The translations under genes and the position numbers were made by a program. A stretch of 64,000 nucleotides of DNA from Chitinophaga agrisoli (GTDB lineage: Bacteria > Bacteroidota > Bacteroidia > Chitinophagales > Chitinophagaceae), in assembly GCF_008386695.1 (NCBI RefSeq), contig NZ_VUOC01000002.1, positions 1,108,481-1,172,480 on the forward strand. The letters are read 5' to 3'. The notes under the pieces are model-generated. The model was given only the letters and a program-made list of their open reading frames with translations. It did no database searches and was not told the origin of the DNA. Below are positions 42,813 through 51,415 of the stretch, piece by piece. The stretch's first letter is position 1, and every line of letters begins with the position of its first letter.

Positions 42813-43817
42813 TTAGATCACCTGTAACCCGTATGCATACGGATCATCTTCCGGGTCGATGGTAATGGTATTATAGCCGTAGATCCTGGCCCAGCCTTCA
42901 ATACTGGGACGGATAGCGGGCTTACCGCCAACAGTGGTTGTTTCTTCTATCCTGCCTATGAATTTGGAACCGATGATGCTTTCATGTATGAATTCGTCCC
43001 CCGGTTTTAGCAGGCCTTTGGCATACCACTGCGCCATACGCGCAGAGGTGCCGGTGCCGCAGGGCGAGCGGTCAATGGCCTTATCGCCATAGAATACCGC
43101 GTTACGGGCGGTGGAACTGCTATCCAGTACGGCGCCCGTCCACAATATATGCGAGCAGCCATTGATGTGTGGATTGTCCGGGTGAACGAACGTATATTTT
43201 TCATTGATGCGTTTACGCATTTCCCTGGCCCAGGTGATCAGGTCCGCGGCGGAATAATGTTCCAGCCCTTTGAAGTTTTCCTGCACATCTACAATGGCGT
43301 AAAAATTACCGCCATAGGATACATCCACTTTCAGCAGGCCCAGGTCCGGGCATTCCACTTCCAGGTCCGTAGCCTCCAGGTAAGATGCTACATTGGTGAG
43401 CTTTACGCTCTTTACTTTTCTGCCTTCCTGCCGGTAGCTGATGGTTACCAGCCCCGCAGGGGCTTCCATCCGTACCACGCCCTGGGTTTTAGGCCTGATC
43501 AGCCCTTCCTCTATGGCGATGGTGATGGTGCCAATAGTGCCATGGCCACACATAGGCAGGCAGCCGCTGGTCTCTATGAACAGCACCGCTACATCATTAG
43601 CCGGATCATGCGGAGGGTACAGGATGCTGCCACTCATCATATCATGGCCGCGCGGCTCAAACATCAGCCCTTTCCGGATCCAGTCATATTCCCGCAAAAA
43701 ATGATTGCGTTTATCGCTCATGTTGGCGCCTTCCAGCACGGGGCCCCCGCCGGCAACCAGCCTGACCGGGTTGCCGCAGGTATGCGCATCTATACAAAAA
43801 AAAGTTTTCTTTGACAC
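42813..43817 (-). CDS. 4-hydroxyproline 2-epimerase (proline racemase family)
   Basis: A 334-residue cytoplasmic enzyme with both catalytic cysteines: Cys90 in LPMCGHGTIG and Cys253 in DRSPCGTGTSARMAQ. Retention of the second cysteine, with the SPCGTG block, excludes the dehydratase branch, which has Thr there. Linkage to the dehydrogenase and deaminase genes points to 4-hydroxyproline rather than proline as substrate. The expected reaction converts trans-4-hydroxy-L-proline to cis-4-hydroxy-D-proline, the first step of the pathway. It starts a separate transcriptional block with the dehydrogenase and DUF885 genes; a TATTTTTG box lies upstream. Confidence 0.92.
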   Translation of the reverse strand: MSKKTFFCIDAHTCGNPVRLVAGGGPVLEGANMSDKRNHFLREYDWIRKGLMFEPRGHDMMSGSILYPPHDPANDVAVLFIETSGCLPMCGHGTIGTITIAIEEGLIRPKTQGVVRMEAPAGLVTISYRQEGRKVKSVKLTNVASYLEATDLEVECPDLGLLKVDVSYGGNFYAIVDVQENFKGLEHYSAADLITWAREMRKRINEKYTFVHPDNPHINGCSHILWTGAVLDSSSTARNAVFYGDKAIDRSPCGTGTSARMAQWYAKGLLKPGDEFIHESIIGSKFIGRIEETTTVGGKPAIRPSIEGWARIYGYNTITIDPEDDPYAYGLQVI

Positions 43818-43848
43818 GGTCTATGTAGTCGTTAATTGTTAGTCTATT

Positions 43849-43856
43849 CAAAAATA
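43849..43856 (-). promoter_or_regulatory. Candidate -7 box for the epimerase-dehydrogenase-DUF885 transcript
   Basis: On the minus strand this reads TATTTTTG, a perfect TAnnTTTG box, about 32 bases upstream of the epimerase start codon. No TTG stands at the ideal distance upstream, so the -33 element is weak or absent. The 143-base gap to the permease gene gives room for a separate promoter. Confidence 0.4.
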
Positions 43857-43960
43857 TTCAGAACCGGCCAACCCACCATTGCAGGTATTGACCAAAGGTT
43901 TACAAAAATTAACATAAATACTTCAGTTCTCCTGGCAGAAAGCTTAAAATATGGTGCATT

Positions 43961-45382
43961 TTATGCCGGCACTACTTTCCGCTGTTTGCCCCATACAAAA
44001 TAATACACGGGTATGCCCAGCAGCACCAGCCCCAGGCCGGGCCAGGTATACATCGGTTTATACGCCAGTAAGGCCAGGCAGATAACCGTAGCCGCTACTA
44101 TATAAAACAGGGGCAAGATCGGGTAACCAAATGCTTTGTAGGGCCTTGGCAGCTCCGGCCGGTTACGGCGCAGCCGGAAGATGCCGATGATCGTAAGGAT
44201 GTAGAAGATGAGCACTACAAAGATCACATAATCCAGCAGCTGCCCGTATTTGCCGCTCAGGCAAAGCAGGCTGGCCCATATGCACTGCAGCCATAAAGCC
44301 TTGGCAGGTACGGCGTTTTTATTGAGGACGGCCAGCTGTTTAAAGAACAGCCCATCATTGGCCATGGTATAATATACCCTGGCGCCGGCGAGTATCAGCC
44401 CGTTATTACAGCCAAAAGTAGAGACCATGATCAGCGCGGCAATGATAAGGGTGCCCACGCCGCCAAAGATGTGCACTGCGGCTGCTACCCCTACCCTGTC
44501 ACTCTCTGCAAAAGCAATTTCGTGCAGGGGCATCACGCTCAGGAACATGAGGTTGGCGGATACGTAGATGATGGTCACCAGCAGCGTGCCCAGGAACAGG
44601 CTAAGGCCAATATTACGCTCGGGGCGTTTGATCTCGCCGGCGATGAAAGTAACGTTGTGCCAGGAGTCACTGCTGAAAAGCGTGCCTACCATGCTGCCCG
44701 CCACCGCGCCCAGCGCCGCCATGCCCACATAGGGCGCCGCGCCGGAGGGCCCCAGGTTTTCCAGCCGGAAACCGGTGGCCCAGTTCCGCTGCCATACGTC
44801 TTTGCGCGCCGCCAGCAGCAGGCCAAAGATGATGAGCCCAAACAGGGCGGCTATTTTGGTAAGGGTAAAACTGGTTTGGATGATCTTACCTTCTTTTACC
44901 CCTAAAGTGTTGATATAGGTAAGGAAAATGACCAATAAAATGGAAGTCAGCTGGGCGGCCGTGATCTGCATAAAGCCCAGGTCAACTAAAATATGTTTAT
45001 CGCCCAGGGCGGGGAAAATATAGGCTGCAAATTTTGCAAAGGCCACGCCTACGGCCGCAATGGTACCCGTTTGTATCACGGTAAAAAAGCTCCAGCCATA
45101 CAGGAAGCCCACCAGGGGGTTAAAAGCTTCTTTAAGGTACACATACTGACCGCCTGCTTTGGGAAACATGGCGCTCAGTTCTCCATAACTAAGGGCGGCG
45201 GTAAGGGTTAAGATACCTGCCAGTAGCCATGCCAGCGTAAGCCAACCGGCAGAGCTAACGTTGCGTACAATGTCTGCGCTTACGATAAAGATGCCGGAAC
45301 CTATCATGGAGCCGGCCACGATCATAGTGGCGTCCAGCAGTCCGAAGGAGCGCTTAAAAGATGTTGGTTGATTTGCTGACAT
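43961..45382 (-). CDS. APC-family amino acid permease
   Basis: A 473-residue inner-membrane protein with about 12 hydrophobic segments. The first contains the APC substrate/ion motif GSMIGSGIFIVSADI (~21-35), followed by LTLAWLLAGILTLTAALSYGELSAMFPKAGGQYVYL, the standard helix 2 region. The C-terminus is a run of helices with RLRRNRPELPRPYKAFGYP, typical of LAT/ApcT-like carriers. In this operon it probably imports hydroxyproline or proline across the inner membrane (inference). It is separated from the aldehyde dehydrogenase gene by a strong hairpin, which may reduce its expression. Confidence 0.9.
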   Translation of the reverse strand: MSANQPTSFKRSFGLLDATMIVAGSMIGSGIFIVSADIVRNVSSAGWLTLAWLLAGILTLTAALSYGELSAMFPKAGGQYVYLKEAFNPLVGFLYGWSFFTVIQTGTIAAVGVAFAKFAAYIFPALGDKHILVDLGFMQITAAQLTSILLVIFLTYINTLGVKEGKIIQTSFTLTKIAALFGLIIFGLLLAARKDVWQRNWATGFRLENLGPSGAAPYVGMAALGAVAGSMVGTLFSSDSWHNVTFIAGEIKRPERNIGLSLFLGTLLVTIIYVSANLMFLSVMPLHEIAFAESDRVGVAAAVHIFGGVGTLIIAALIMVSTFGCNNGLILAGARVYYTMANDGLFFKQLAVLNKNAVPAKALWLQCIWASLLCLSGKYGQLLDYVIFVVLIFYILTIIGIFRLRRNRPELPRPYKAFGYPILPLFYIVAATVICLALLAYKPMYTWPGLGLVLLGIPVYYFVWGKQRKVVPA

Positions 45383-45423
45383 AGATCTCGTTTGGGTAAC
45401 AGGCAGGGCCTGGGTATATATGA

Positions 45424-45455
45424 AGGGCCGCAGGCGTACATACGCTTACGGCCCT
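45424..45455 (-). terminator. Strong hairpin between aldehyde dehydrogenase and permease genes
   Basis: AGGGCCG (45424-45430) pairs perfectly with CGGCCCT (45449-45455), and the inner parts GCGT/ACGC extend the stem. It starts 6 bases after the stop codon of the aldehyde dehydrogenase gene. The downstream sequence on the minus strand (TCATATATAC) is not T-rich enough for a classical terminator, so partial termination or mRNA stabilisation between the two genes is likely. Confidence 0.6.
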
Positions 45456-45460
45456 CTTAT

Positions 45461-46915
45461 TTACGCTTTTGTAAATTCCCCGTCTACCAGCCGCCAGATG
45501 CCCAATGGATTGGCATGTTGCAGGGCAGGCGGCAGCATGCCGTCAAAAAATCCCTGGAAACATACCGGGCGCACCCAGCGTTTAATGGCGCTGCTGCCTA
45601 CAGAAGTGAAACGGCTGTCTGTGGTGGCCGGGAAAGGCCCGCCATGCACCATGGCCGCGCACACTTCCACGCCTGTTGGCGGCGCATTCAGGATAACACG
45701 GCCTGCCAGCGAGGTTTGCAGCTCAATAAGATCCGCATGGGCCTTTACATCCGCCTCTGTACCCGCAATGGTAGTGGTTAGCTGGCCACGCAGGCTTTTT
45801 AACACGGCTTTCATCTCTTCTTTATCCTCGCATACTACCAGCAGGGAAGAGGGGCCAAATACTTCTTCCTGCAAGATATGATTCTGCAAAAAATCCTTTG
45901 CGTTCACACGGGCTAGTACCGGCTGGGCTTCCAGCTCCGCCGCCTGTGCGCCTTCGCTTATCACGCTTACGCCCTGTTGTGTTAACAGCTGGCCGCGGTT
46001 ATGTACATATGCCTGCTGTATGCCGCCATGCAGCATTTTCTGCGGGGCGCATTGGCCAATGGCATCGCCCAGCAGCTGTGCAAACTGGTCCAGTGCCGGG
46101 CTGCGCAGCGCGATCAGTAAACCCGGGTTAGTACAGAACTGGCCCATGCCCAGGGTCACGGAACCGCCAAAGGTCTGCGCCAGGGCGGCGGCATTTTTCT
46201 CCAGCGTATCCGGCAGGAATACTACCGGGTTAATGCTGCTCATTTCGGCAAATACGGGTATGGGTCTTTCCCGTTGATTGGCATAGTCAAACAAGGCTTT
46301 ACCACCCGCAAAAGAGCCGGTAAAACCTACGCCCGTCGCTAAGGGGTGCATGACCAGCTCCTTACCTATCTCATTGCCCGGTTGCGCTACGTGCTGTACG
46401 GTATACGCGGGCATGTTTGTTTTTTTGATGGCGGCTTGCATGGCCTCAAATACCTGCAGGGAAGTATTCGCATGCGCCGGGTGGCCTTTGATCACCACGG
46501 TAGCGCCGGCTGCCAGTACGCTGGCAGTATCACCGCCCGCAGTGGAGAAGGCAAAGGGGAAATTACTGGCCCCAAATACCACCACCGGACCAATGGGCAG
46601 CAGCATTTTGCGGATATCCGGCCGGGCGGGCGTACTATTGGGGTTAGCGCTGTCAATCACCGCTTCTACCCAACTGCCCTCGCGTACCAGGTTGGCAAAC
46701 AGCTTTAGCTGGTTGGTGGTACGGGTAAGCTCCCCGTTTAAACGGGCCGGGGGCAGGTTGGTTTCCTGTCCGGCAACGGTTACCAGCGGCTCGCGCCTGG
46801 CTTCGATCTCAGCGGCAATGGCTTCCAGGAAGGCCGCCCTTTCTGCGGCCGGTACTTTCTTATACTCTTCAAATGCAGCAGCGGACTGCTGCAGGATGTT
46901 GTTTACGTCTGTCAT
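45461..46915 (-). CDS. 2-oxoglutarate semialdehyde (2,5-dioxovalerate) dehydrogenase
   Basis: A 484-residue aldehyde dehydrogenase with the nucleotide-fold blocks VVVFGASNFPFAFSTAGGD (~111-129) and GVGFTGSFAGGKALFD, catalytic Glu224 in VFAEMSSINP and catalytic Cys261 in LGMGQFCTNPG. The GQFCTNPG form and absence of an N-terminal extension resemble the NADP-preferring dioxovalerate dehydrogenases of sugar-acid and hydroxyproline pathways. It should oxidise 2-oxoglutarate semialdehyde to 2-oxoglutarate, the final step that feeds the TCA cycle. It follows the deaminase gene by 47 bases on the same strand. Confidence 0.9.
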   Translation of the reverse strand: MTDVNNILQQSAAAFEEYKKVPAAERAAFLEAIAAEIEARREPLVTVAGQETNLPPARLNGELTRTTNQLKLFANLVREGSWVEAVIDSANPNSTPARPDIRKMLLPIGPVVVFGASNFPFAFSTAGGDTASVLAAGATVVIKGHPAHANTSLQVFEAMQAAIKKTNMPAYTVQHVAQPGNEIGKELVMHPLATGVGFTGSFAGGKALFDYANQRERPIPVFAEMSSINPVVFLPDTLEKNAAALAQTFGGSVTLGMGQFCTNPGLLIALRSPALDQFAQLLGDAIGQCAPQKMLHGGIQQAYVHNRGQLLTQQGVSVISEGAQAAELEAQPVLARVNAKDFLQNHILQEEVFGPSSLLVVCEDKEEMKAVLKSLRGQLTTTIAGTEADVKAHADLIELQTSLAGRVILNAPPTGVEVCAAMVHGGPFPATTDSRFTSVGSSAIKRWVRPVCFQGFFDGMLPPALQHANPLGIWRLVDGEFTKA

Positions 46916-46962
46916 GGATAGCGCTTTTACATGGGTGAAAGGTGAAGTTAATAAAACTACCC

Positions 46963-47892
46963 CTAAGCGCTAAGCGCTTCTATGGAACGGTAGTCCGGTA
47001 ATTCCGGACGGTTCACCAGCGCAGTGTTGATAACAGAAAGGATCCGCTCGCGCTCCTTACCGGCCAGGGTGAGGCGCGGCGCGCGCACATATTCGCTGCC
47101 CAGGCCCGCCTGGGTCTCTGCCAGTTTAATATATTGTACCAGTTTGGCATGCAGGTCCAGCTCCAGCAGGGGCAGGAACCAGCGGTAAATAGCTACGGCC
47201 TCAGCCATACGGCCGGCTTTTACCAGGCGGTAAATAGCCACTGTTTCTGCCGGGAAAGCGCATACCAGGCCGCCTACCCATCCGGTAGCGCCCAGCACCA
47301 TCTCTTCCAGGGCCAGGGTATCTACTCCGCACAGGATCTTAAAGCGGTCGCCAAAATGGTTGATCATCCGGGTTACATTGGATACGTCGCGGGTAGATTC
47401 CTTTACCGCCTGTATGTTTTTATGCGCCGCCAGCTCCTCAAAAATGTCCAGCGTCACATTTACTTTATAATCCACCGGGTTGTTATAGATCATGATAGGC
47501 AGGTCTGTAGACGTAGCTACTGCCTTGAAATAAGCGGCCGTTTCGCGGTCATCGCTTTTATACCGCATGGGCGGCAGCAGCATCAGGCCTTTAGCGCCCC
47601 AGGCTTTGGCGTCTGCGGCCTGTTTAATGGCGGCGGCGGTAGCTCCTTCCGCAATATTCAACACCACTGGTATACGGCCTTCCACCCTCTCCACGGTGTA
47701 TTTTACCAGCGTTTCCTTTTCAGCGTCGGTCAATGTGCTGGCCTCACCCAGGGAGCCGCCCAGGATAATGCCGTCAATACCGGCTTCCAGCTGTGCCTGC
47801 AGGTTCCTGTCAAACAATGGAAGATCCAGTTCATCATTGGCAGTGAACTTAGTAGTGATTGCAGGAAATATACCTTTCCATTCAATAGACAT
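46963..47892 (-). CDS. DHDPS-family pyrroline-4-hydroxy-2-carboxylate deaminase (probable)
   Basis: The 309-residue product is a class I aldolase-fold protein of the DapA/NanA superfamily. Schiff-base Lys164 lies in IQAVKESTRD and Tyr136 in IMIYNNPVDY; the opening block GGSLGEASTLTDAEKE (~45-60) is characteristic. True dihydrodipicolinate synthases usually have GTTGE there, so the GGSLGE form and the neighbours favour the hydroxyproline-pathway deaminase, which converts pyrroline-4-hydroxy-2-carboxylate to 2-oxoglutarate semialdehyde and ammonia. It is the first gene of the block facing the AraC regulator. Confidence 0.87.
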   Translation of the reverse strand: MSIEWKGIFPAITTKFTANDELDLPLFDRNLQAQLEAGIDGIILGGSLGEASTLTDAEKETLVKYTVERVEGRIPVVLNIAEGATAAAIKQAADAKAWGAKGLMLLPPMRYKSDDRETAAYFKAVATSTDLPIMIYNNPVDYKVNVTLDIFEELAAHKNIQAVKESTRDVSNVTRMINHFGDRFKILCGVDTLALEEMVLGATGWVGGLVCAFPAETVAIYRLVKAGRMAEAVAIYRWFLPLLELDLHAKLVQYIKLAETQAGLGSEYVRAPRLTLAGKERERILSVINTALVNRPELPDYRSIEALSA

Positions 47893-47910
47893 ATAACACT
47901 AATTTTTTTT

Positions 47911-47918
47911 CAAAAGTA
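47911..47918 (-). promoter_or_regulatory. Candidate -7 box for the deaminase operon
   Basis: The minus strand reads TACTTTTG, a perfect TAnnTTTG box, 18 bases upstream of the deaminase start codon, implying a very short leader. No good TTG is seen at the -33 distance, which fits a promoter that needs an activator such as the divergent AraC protein. Confidence 0.45.
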
Positions 47919-48010
47919 TTTCAAACGGCACAGGCTTACCTACCCGATTATAATCAATTATTACCTTATATTAACCTGTTTTGAGTAGGGATGGGGTAAA
48001 ATTTGTAATA

Positions 48011-48042
48011 TTGATGCAAGGGGTAACCATTTGATGCTTGCA
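48011..48042. promoter_or_regulatory. Candidate AraC-family operator in the divergent region
   Basis: Two direct repeats TTGATGCAAG (48011-48020) and TTGATGCTTG (48031-48040) are exactly 20 bases apart, the usual spacing for two AraC half-sites on one DNA face. TGCAAG and CTTGCA (48015-48020, 48037-48042) also form an inverted repeat. The site lies between the deaminase promoter and the AraC-family gene, about 100 bases from each start. Confidence 0.6.
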
Positions 48043-48144
48043 TTTATTTACCAGTATATTCCGTTATGAAGTATGCGGCGCCAGGGATACCGCCTTTTTA
48101 CAAGAACATCCGCTAACGACTTTATCAACCAATTGCCGACACGT

Positions 48145-49026
48145 ATGAAAGTGCTACAGTTTACGATACCTGTGCCGTTGGACAAATCCATCATTGTACA
48201 AAAAGATGTGCTTCCTTTTTTCTATCCGCACCTGCACCGCCACCAGGAGATACAGCTTACCTGGATCCAGAAAGGCGACGGCACGCTGGTAGCGGATAAT
48301 AACATGCATGCCTTCCGCTCTAACGAGATCTACTGGCTGGGCGCCAACCAGCCTCATATCTTTAAAAGCGAGCCTTCTTATTTTATGCCCAAAAGCAAAA
48401 AGAAGATCGTTGCCTGGATGTTCTTTTTTAATCCTAACGGACAGCTGTCGGCTTTTTTTAACCTGCCGGAGCTTAAGCTGCTAAAGAACTTTGTACAACA
48501 ACACCAGTCCGGTTTTAAACTACCTCCGCAGCATGTAACGGAAGTATCTAATAAAATGCTGCGCATAGCGCAAAGCGCCGGGGCAGACCAGCTGATGCAT
48601 TTCGTAGAACTGTTAAAACTACTGAGCAGCTACCAGGAGCTATTACCGCTGAGCGCCAGTAATAAAACGCCTATGTTCAGCGAATATGAAGGGATCCGCA
48701 TCGGCAATATCTATAACTATATCATGCAGCAGTATGACCGGCCTATTACGCTGGAAGACGCGGCCAAACAGGCGCATATGACGCCGCAGGCTTTTTGCCG
48801 TTTCTTCAAGAAACATACGCTGCACACCTTTGTATCCTTCCTGAACGAGGTGCGTATCAACGAAGCCTGCCGTAAACTTACAGATGGCGCTTATGATAAT
48901 ATCGCCACCGTAGCGTACACCTGCGGGTTTAACAGTATAACGAACTTTAACCGGGTATTTAAAGGTATTACCGGCCAATCACCCAGCGAATATGTTAATA
49001 GTTACTTCCAGAACGTAGAACACTAA
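48145..49026 (+). CDS. AraC-family transcriptional regulator
   Basis: The start chosen is the Met of MKVLQFTIPVPLDKS at 48145 (293 residues), because the 24 codons before it lack protein-like character and run into the probable operator. The N-terminal ~110 residues form a cupin sensing domain (YPHLHRHQEIQLTWIQKGDG, NEIYWLGANQPHIFKSE). The C-terminal ~100 residues carry the double helix-turn-helix of AraC proteins (ITLEDAAKQAHMTPQAFCRF and YTCGFNSITNFNRVFKGITG). It probably senses hydroxyproline or a pathway intermediate and activates the divergent degradation genes. Confidence 0.92.
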   Translation: MKVLQFTIPVPLDKSIIVQKDVLPFFYPHLHRHQEIQLTWIQKGDGTLVADNNMHAFRSNEIYWLGANQPHIFKSEPSYFMPKSKKKIVAWMFFFNPNGQLSAFFNLPELKLLKNFVQQHQSGFKLPPQHVTEVSNKMLRIAQSAGADQLMHFVELLKLLSSYQELLPLSASNKTPMFSEYEGIRIGNIYNYIMQQYDRPITLEDAAKQAHMTPQAFCRFFKKHTLHTFVSFLNEVRINEACRKLTDGAYDNIATVAYTCGFNSITNFNRVFKGITGQSPSEYVNSYFQNVEH

Positions 49027-49045
49027 ACCCTTTAATGGAAACGCC

Positions 49046-51343
49046 ATGTTACTTTACACTACCATCCGCCGCCGTTCTTTACCATGCGGGATCCTGCTGC
49101 TGTTATTGATCAGCAGCGCCTGCCGCCTGTATGCGCAAGGTACAGCGGAAGACTACCGCCGTGCCAACGACTGGGCCAACCGCACCAAGGATAAGCTGTA
49201 TTATGCCCCCTTTAGCTTTAACTGGATAGGCGACAGCCACCGCTGCTGGTATTACCAGCAAACGCCAAAAGGCAAGGAGTTTATACTGGTAGACGCTGAT
49301 AAGCGCAGCAAACAACCCGCCTTTGACCATAGCCGGCTGGCCACCGCCCTCAGCTCCCTGCTGCACCGGAACTATAAGGCCTACGAACTGCCGTTCAGCA
49401 ATATCGACTATAGCAATAACGGGCAAACGCTGTTACTTAACGTAGGCGATACGGCTTTACAATGCCGCTTATCAGACTATACCTGTAAGATAGATTCCAT
49501 CAAACAGAAAGGAACACCGCCCAACCGGTACTGGGGCAGTTCAGCGGATGACCAGGCCAATGAGCCGGAAGTATCGCCGGATAGCAACTGGGTGGCGTTT
49601 ATCAAAAACTATAACGTATATATCCGGAATATTAAAACAAAAGCGGAACAACAGCTAAGTTATGATGGGTCAGAAGGTGAGTTTTATTCCACCTACATAC
49701 AATGGTCGCCGGACTCCAAAAAATTAGTGGCCAATAAGGTACGGCCTAATAAAAAGCATCTGCTATACCTCATTTCCTCCTCACCGGAAGACCAGCTGCA
49801 ACCCAAACTAAGCACCCGCGAGTACCTGAAACCCGGCGATGCACTGCCGGTAAGAACGCTGGCGCTTTTCGTAATAGATAGCAAACAGCAACTACCCATA
49901 GATCCCTCGCTCTATAACCAGCAATATAGCCTCAATAACCTGGCCTGGCGTAAAGATAGCCGAGCCTTCACCTTTGAATATAATCAGCGCGGGCACCAGG
50001 TGTACCGCGTGCTGGAAGCGGATGCTGCTACCGGCAAAGTAAAAGTGCTGGTAGAAGAGACCAGCCCTACTTTTATTGATTATAGCGGTAAACGCTACCG
50101 CTATGATGTAAAGGATGGCCAGGAGATCATCTGGGCCTCTGAAAGAAGCGGCTGGAACCATCTGTATCTGTATGATGGTAAAACCGGCCAGGTAAAACAC
50201 CCTATCACCAGCGGTAACTGGGTAGTGCGCTCCGTAGTAAAGGTGGACGAGCAGGCACGTACCGTCATCTTTGCCGCCAGCGGCCGTGAGGCCGGCCAGG
50301 ACCCTTACCTGCTGCAATATTATAAAGTGGATTTTGACGGCCAGCACCTGGAGCCGCTCACCAGTGAGAATGCACAGCATGCCGCCAAATTCAGCACAGA
50401 CTACCGCTACTTTACAGACGCCTATTCCCGGGCAGATCTGCCACCCGTGACCGTACTGCGCGATGCGAATGGCAAAGTGATCATGGAACTGGAAAAAGCA
50501 GATATCAACGCCCTGCAGCAAACCGGCTGGCGTATGCCGGAAGTATTCTCCGCCAAAGGCAGGGACGGGCAAACAGATATATGGGGTATCATTATCCGGC
50601 CAAGCAATTTTGACGCTGCTAAACACTACCCGGTGATTGAGAACATCTATGCGGGCCCGCACAGCTCCTTTGTGCCCAAGACCTTTTACGCCGGTATCCG
50701 CGGCATGCAGGAACTGGCAGAACTGGGTTTTGTGGTGATCCAGGTAGATGGTATGGGCACCTCTAACCGCTCCCGTGCTTTTCATGATGTATGCTGGAAA
50801 AACCTGAAGGACGCCGGCTTCCCGGACCGGATCCTGTGGATGAAAGCCGCAGCAGCTAAATACCCTTATATGGATATCACCCGTGTAGGCATTTATGGCA
50901 CTTCCGCCGGCGGACAAAACGCCGCCGGCGCCGTACTGTTCCACCCGGAATTCTATAAAGCGGCAGTGGCCTCCTGTGGCTGTCATGATAACCGTATGGA
51001 TAAGATGTGGTGGAATGAGCAATGGATGGGTTATCCCATAGGTCCCCAGTATGAAGAATGTTCTAACGTAACCAATGCCTGGCGCCTGCAGGGCAACCTG
51101 ATGCTGATCTTAGGCGAAGTGGACGATAACGTAGACCCCTCCTCTACCCTGCAGCTGGTGAATGCGCTGATCAAATCCAATAAGAACTTTGATTTTGTGA
51201 TGGTGCCGGGTATGGCCCACTCTTCCGGCGGCGAATATGGCGAACAAAAACGCCGCGACTTCTTCGTGAAAAACCTTTTACAGGTAACGCCTCCTTCGTG
51301 GAATGAGATAAAGATGGATAATAAATTATTGGGAGCAAAATAA
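49046..51343 (+). CDS. S9-family prolyl oligopeptidase/dipeptidyl peptidase
   Basis: A 765-residue exported serine peptidase with a signal peptide (~1-31, ACRLYAQ). The N-terminal part has the DPP4-type propeller blocks (WVAFIKNYNVYIRNIKTKAE, FEYNQRGHQVYRVLEADA). The C-terminal alpha/beta-hydrolase domain has Ser620 in IYGTSAGGQNAAG, Asp in GEVDDNVDPSS (~693) and His725 in VPGMAHSSGG, a complete triad. Such enzymes cleave after proline or alanine. The gene is 19 bases after the AraC gene and should be co-transcribed. It fits the operon by releasing (hydroxy)proline-containing dipeptides in the periplasm. Confidence 0.9.
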   Translation: MLLYTTIRRRSLPCGILLLLLISSACRLYAQGTAEDYRRANDWANRTKDKLYYAPFSFNWIGDSHRCWYYQQTPKGKEFILVDADKRSKQPAFDHSRLATALSSLLHRNYKAYELPFSNIDYSNNGQTLLLNVGDTALQCRLSDYTCKIDSIKQKGTPPNRYWGSSADDQANEPEVSPDSNWVAFIKNYNVYIRNIKTKAEQQLSYDGSEGEFYSTYIQWSPDSKKLVANKVRPNKKHLLYLISSSPEDQLQPKLSTREYLKPGDALPVRTLALFVIDSKQQLPIDPSLYNQQYSLNNLAWRKDSRAFTFEYNQRGHQVYRVLEADAATGKVKVLVEETSPTFIDYSGKRYRYDVKDGQEIIWASERSGWNHLYLYDGKTGQVKHPITSGNWVVRSVVKVDEQARTVIFAASGREAGQDPYLLQYYKVDFDGQHLEPLTSENAQHAAKFSTDYRYFTDAYSRADLPPVTVLRDANGKVIMELEKADINALQQTGWRMPEVFSAKGRDGQTDIWGIIIRPSNFDAAKHYPVIENIYAGPHSSFVPKTFYAGIRGMQELAELGFVVIQVDGMGTSNRSRAFHDVCWKNLKDAGFPDRILWMKAAAAKYPYMDITRVGIYGTSAGGQNAAGAVLFHPEFYKAAVASCGCHDNRMDKMWWNEQWMGYPIGPQYEECSNVTNAWRLQGNLMLILGEVDDNVDPSSTLQLVNALIKSNKNFDFVMVPGMAHSSGGEYGEQKRRDFFVKNLLQVTPPSWNEIKMDNKLLGAK

Positions 51344-51363
51344 CGGCGTTTAACATAACAAGG

Positions 51364-51400
51364 AGGCCGTATCAGCAGCTGCTGATACGGCCTTGTTTTA
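51364..51400. terminator. Bidirectional terminator between convergent genes
   Basis: A perfect 30-base palindrome (51364-51378 with 51379-51393, arms AGGCCGTATCAGCAG / CTGCTGATACGGCCT) is followed by TGTTTTA on the plus strand. It lies between the S9 peptidase gene and the convergent DUF4139 gene and probably serves both, better in the plus direction. Confidence 0.8.
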
Positions 51401-51415
51401 TCTGAATTGTCCCCT

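Noticed and set aside
47134-47988. 284-codon open frame on the plus strand
   Set aside because: It is antisense to the DHDPS-family gene, which has its catalytic Lys and Tyr in place, and runs into the divergent promoter region.
49892-51022. 376-codon open frame on the minus strand
   Set aside because: It lies wholly opposite the S9 peptidase gene with its complete catalytic triad; the translation shows no family signature.
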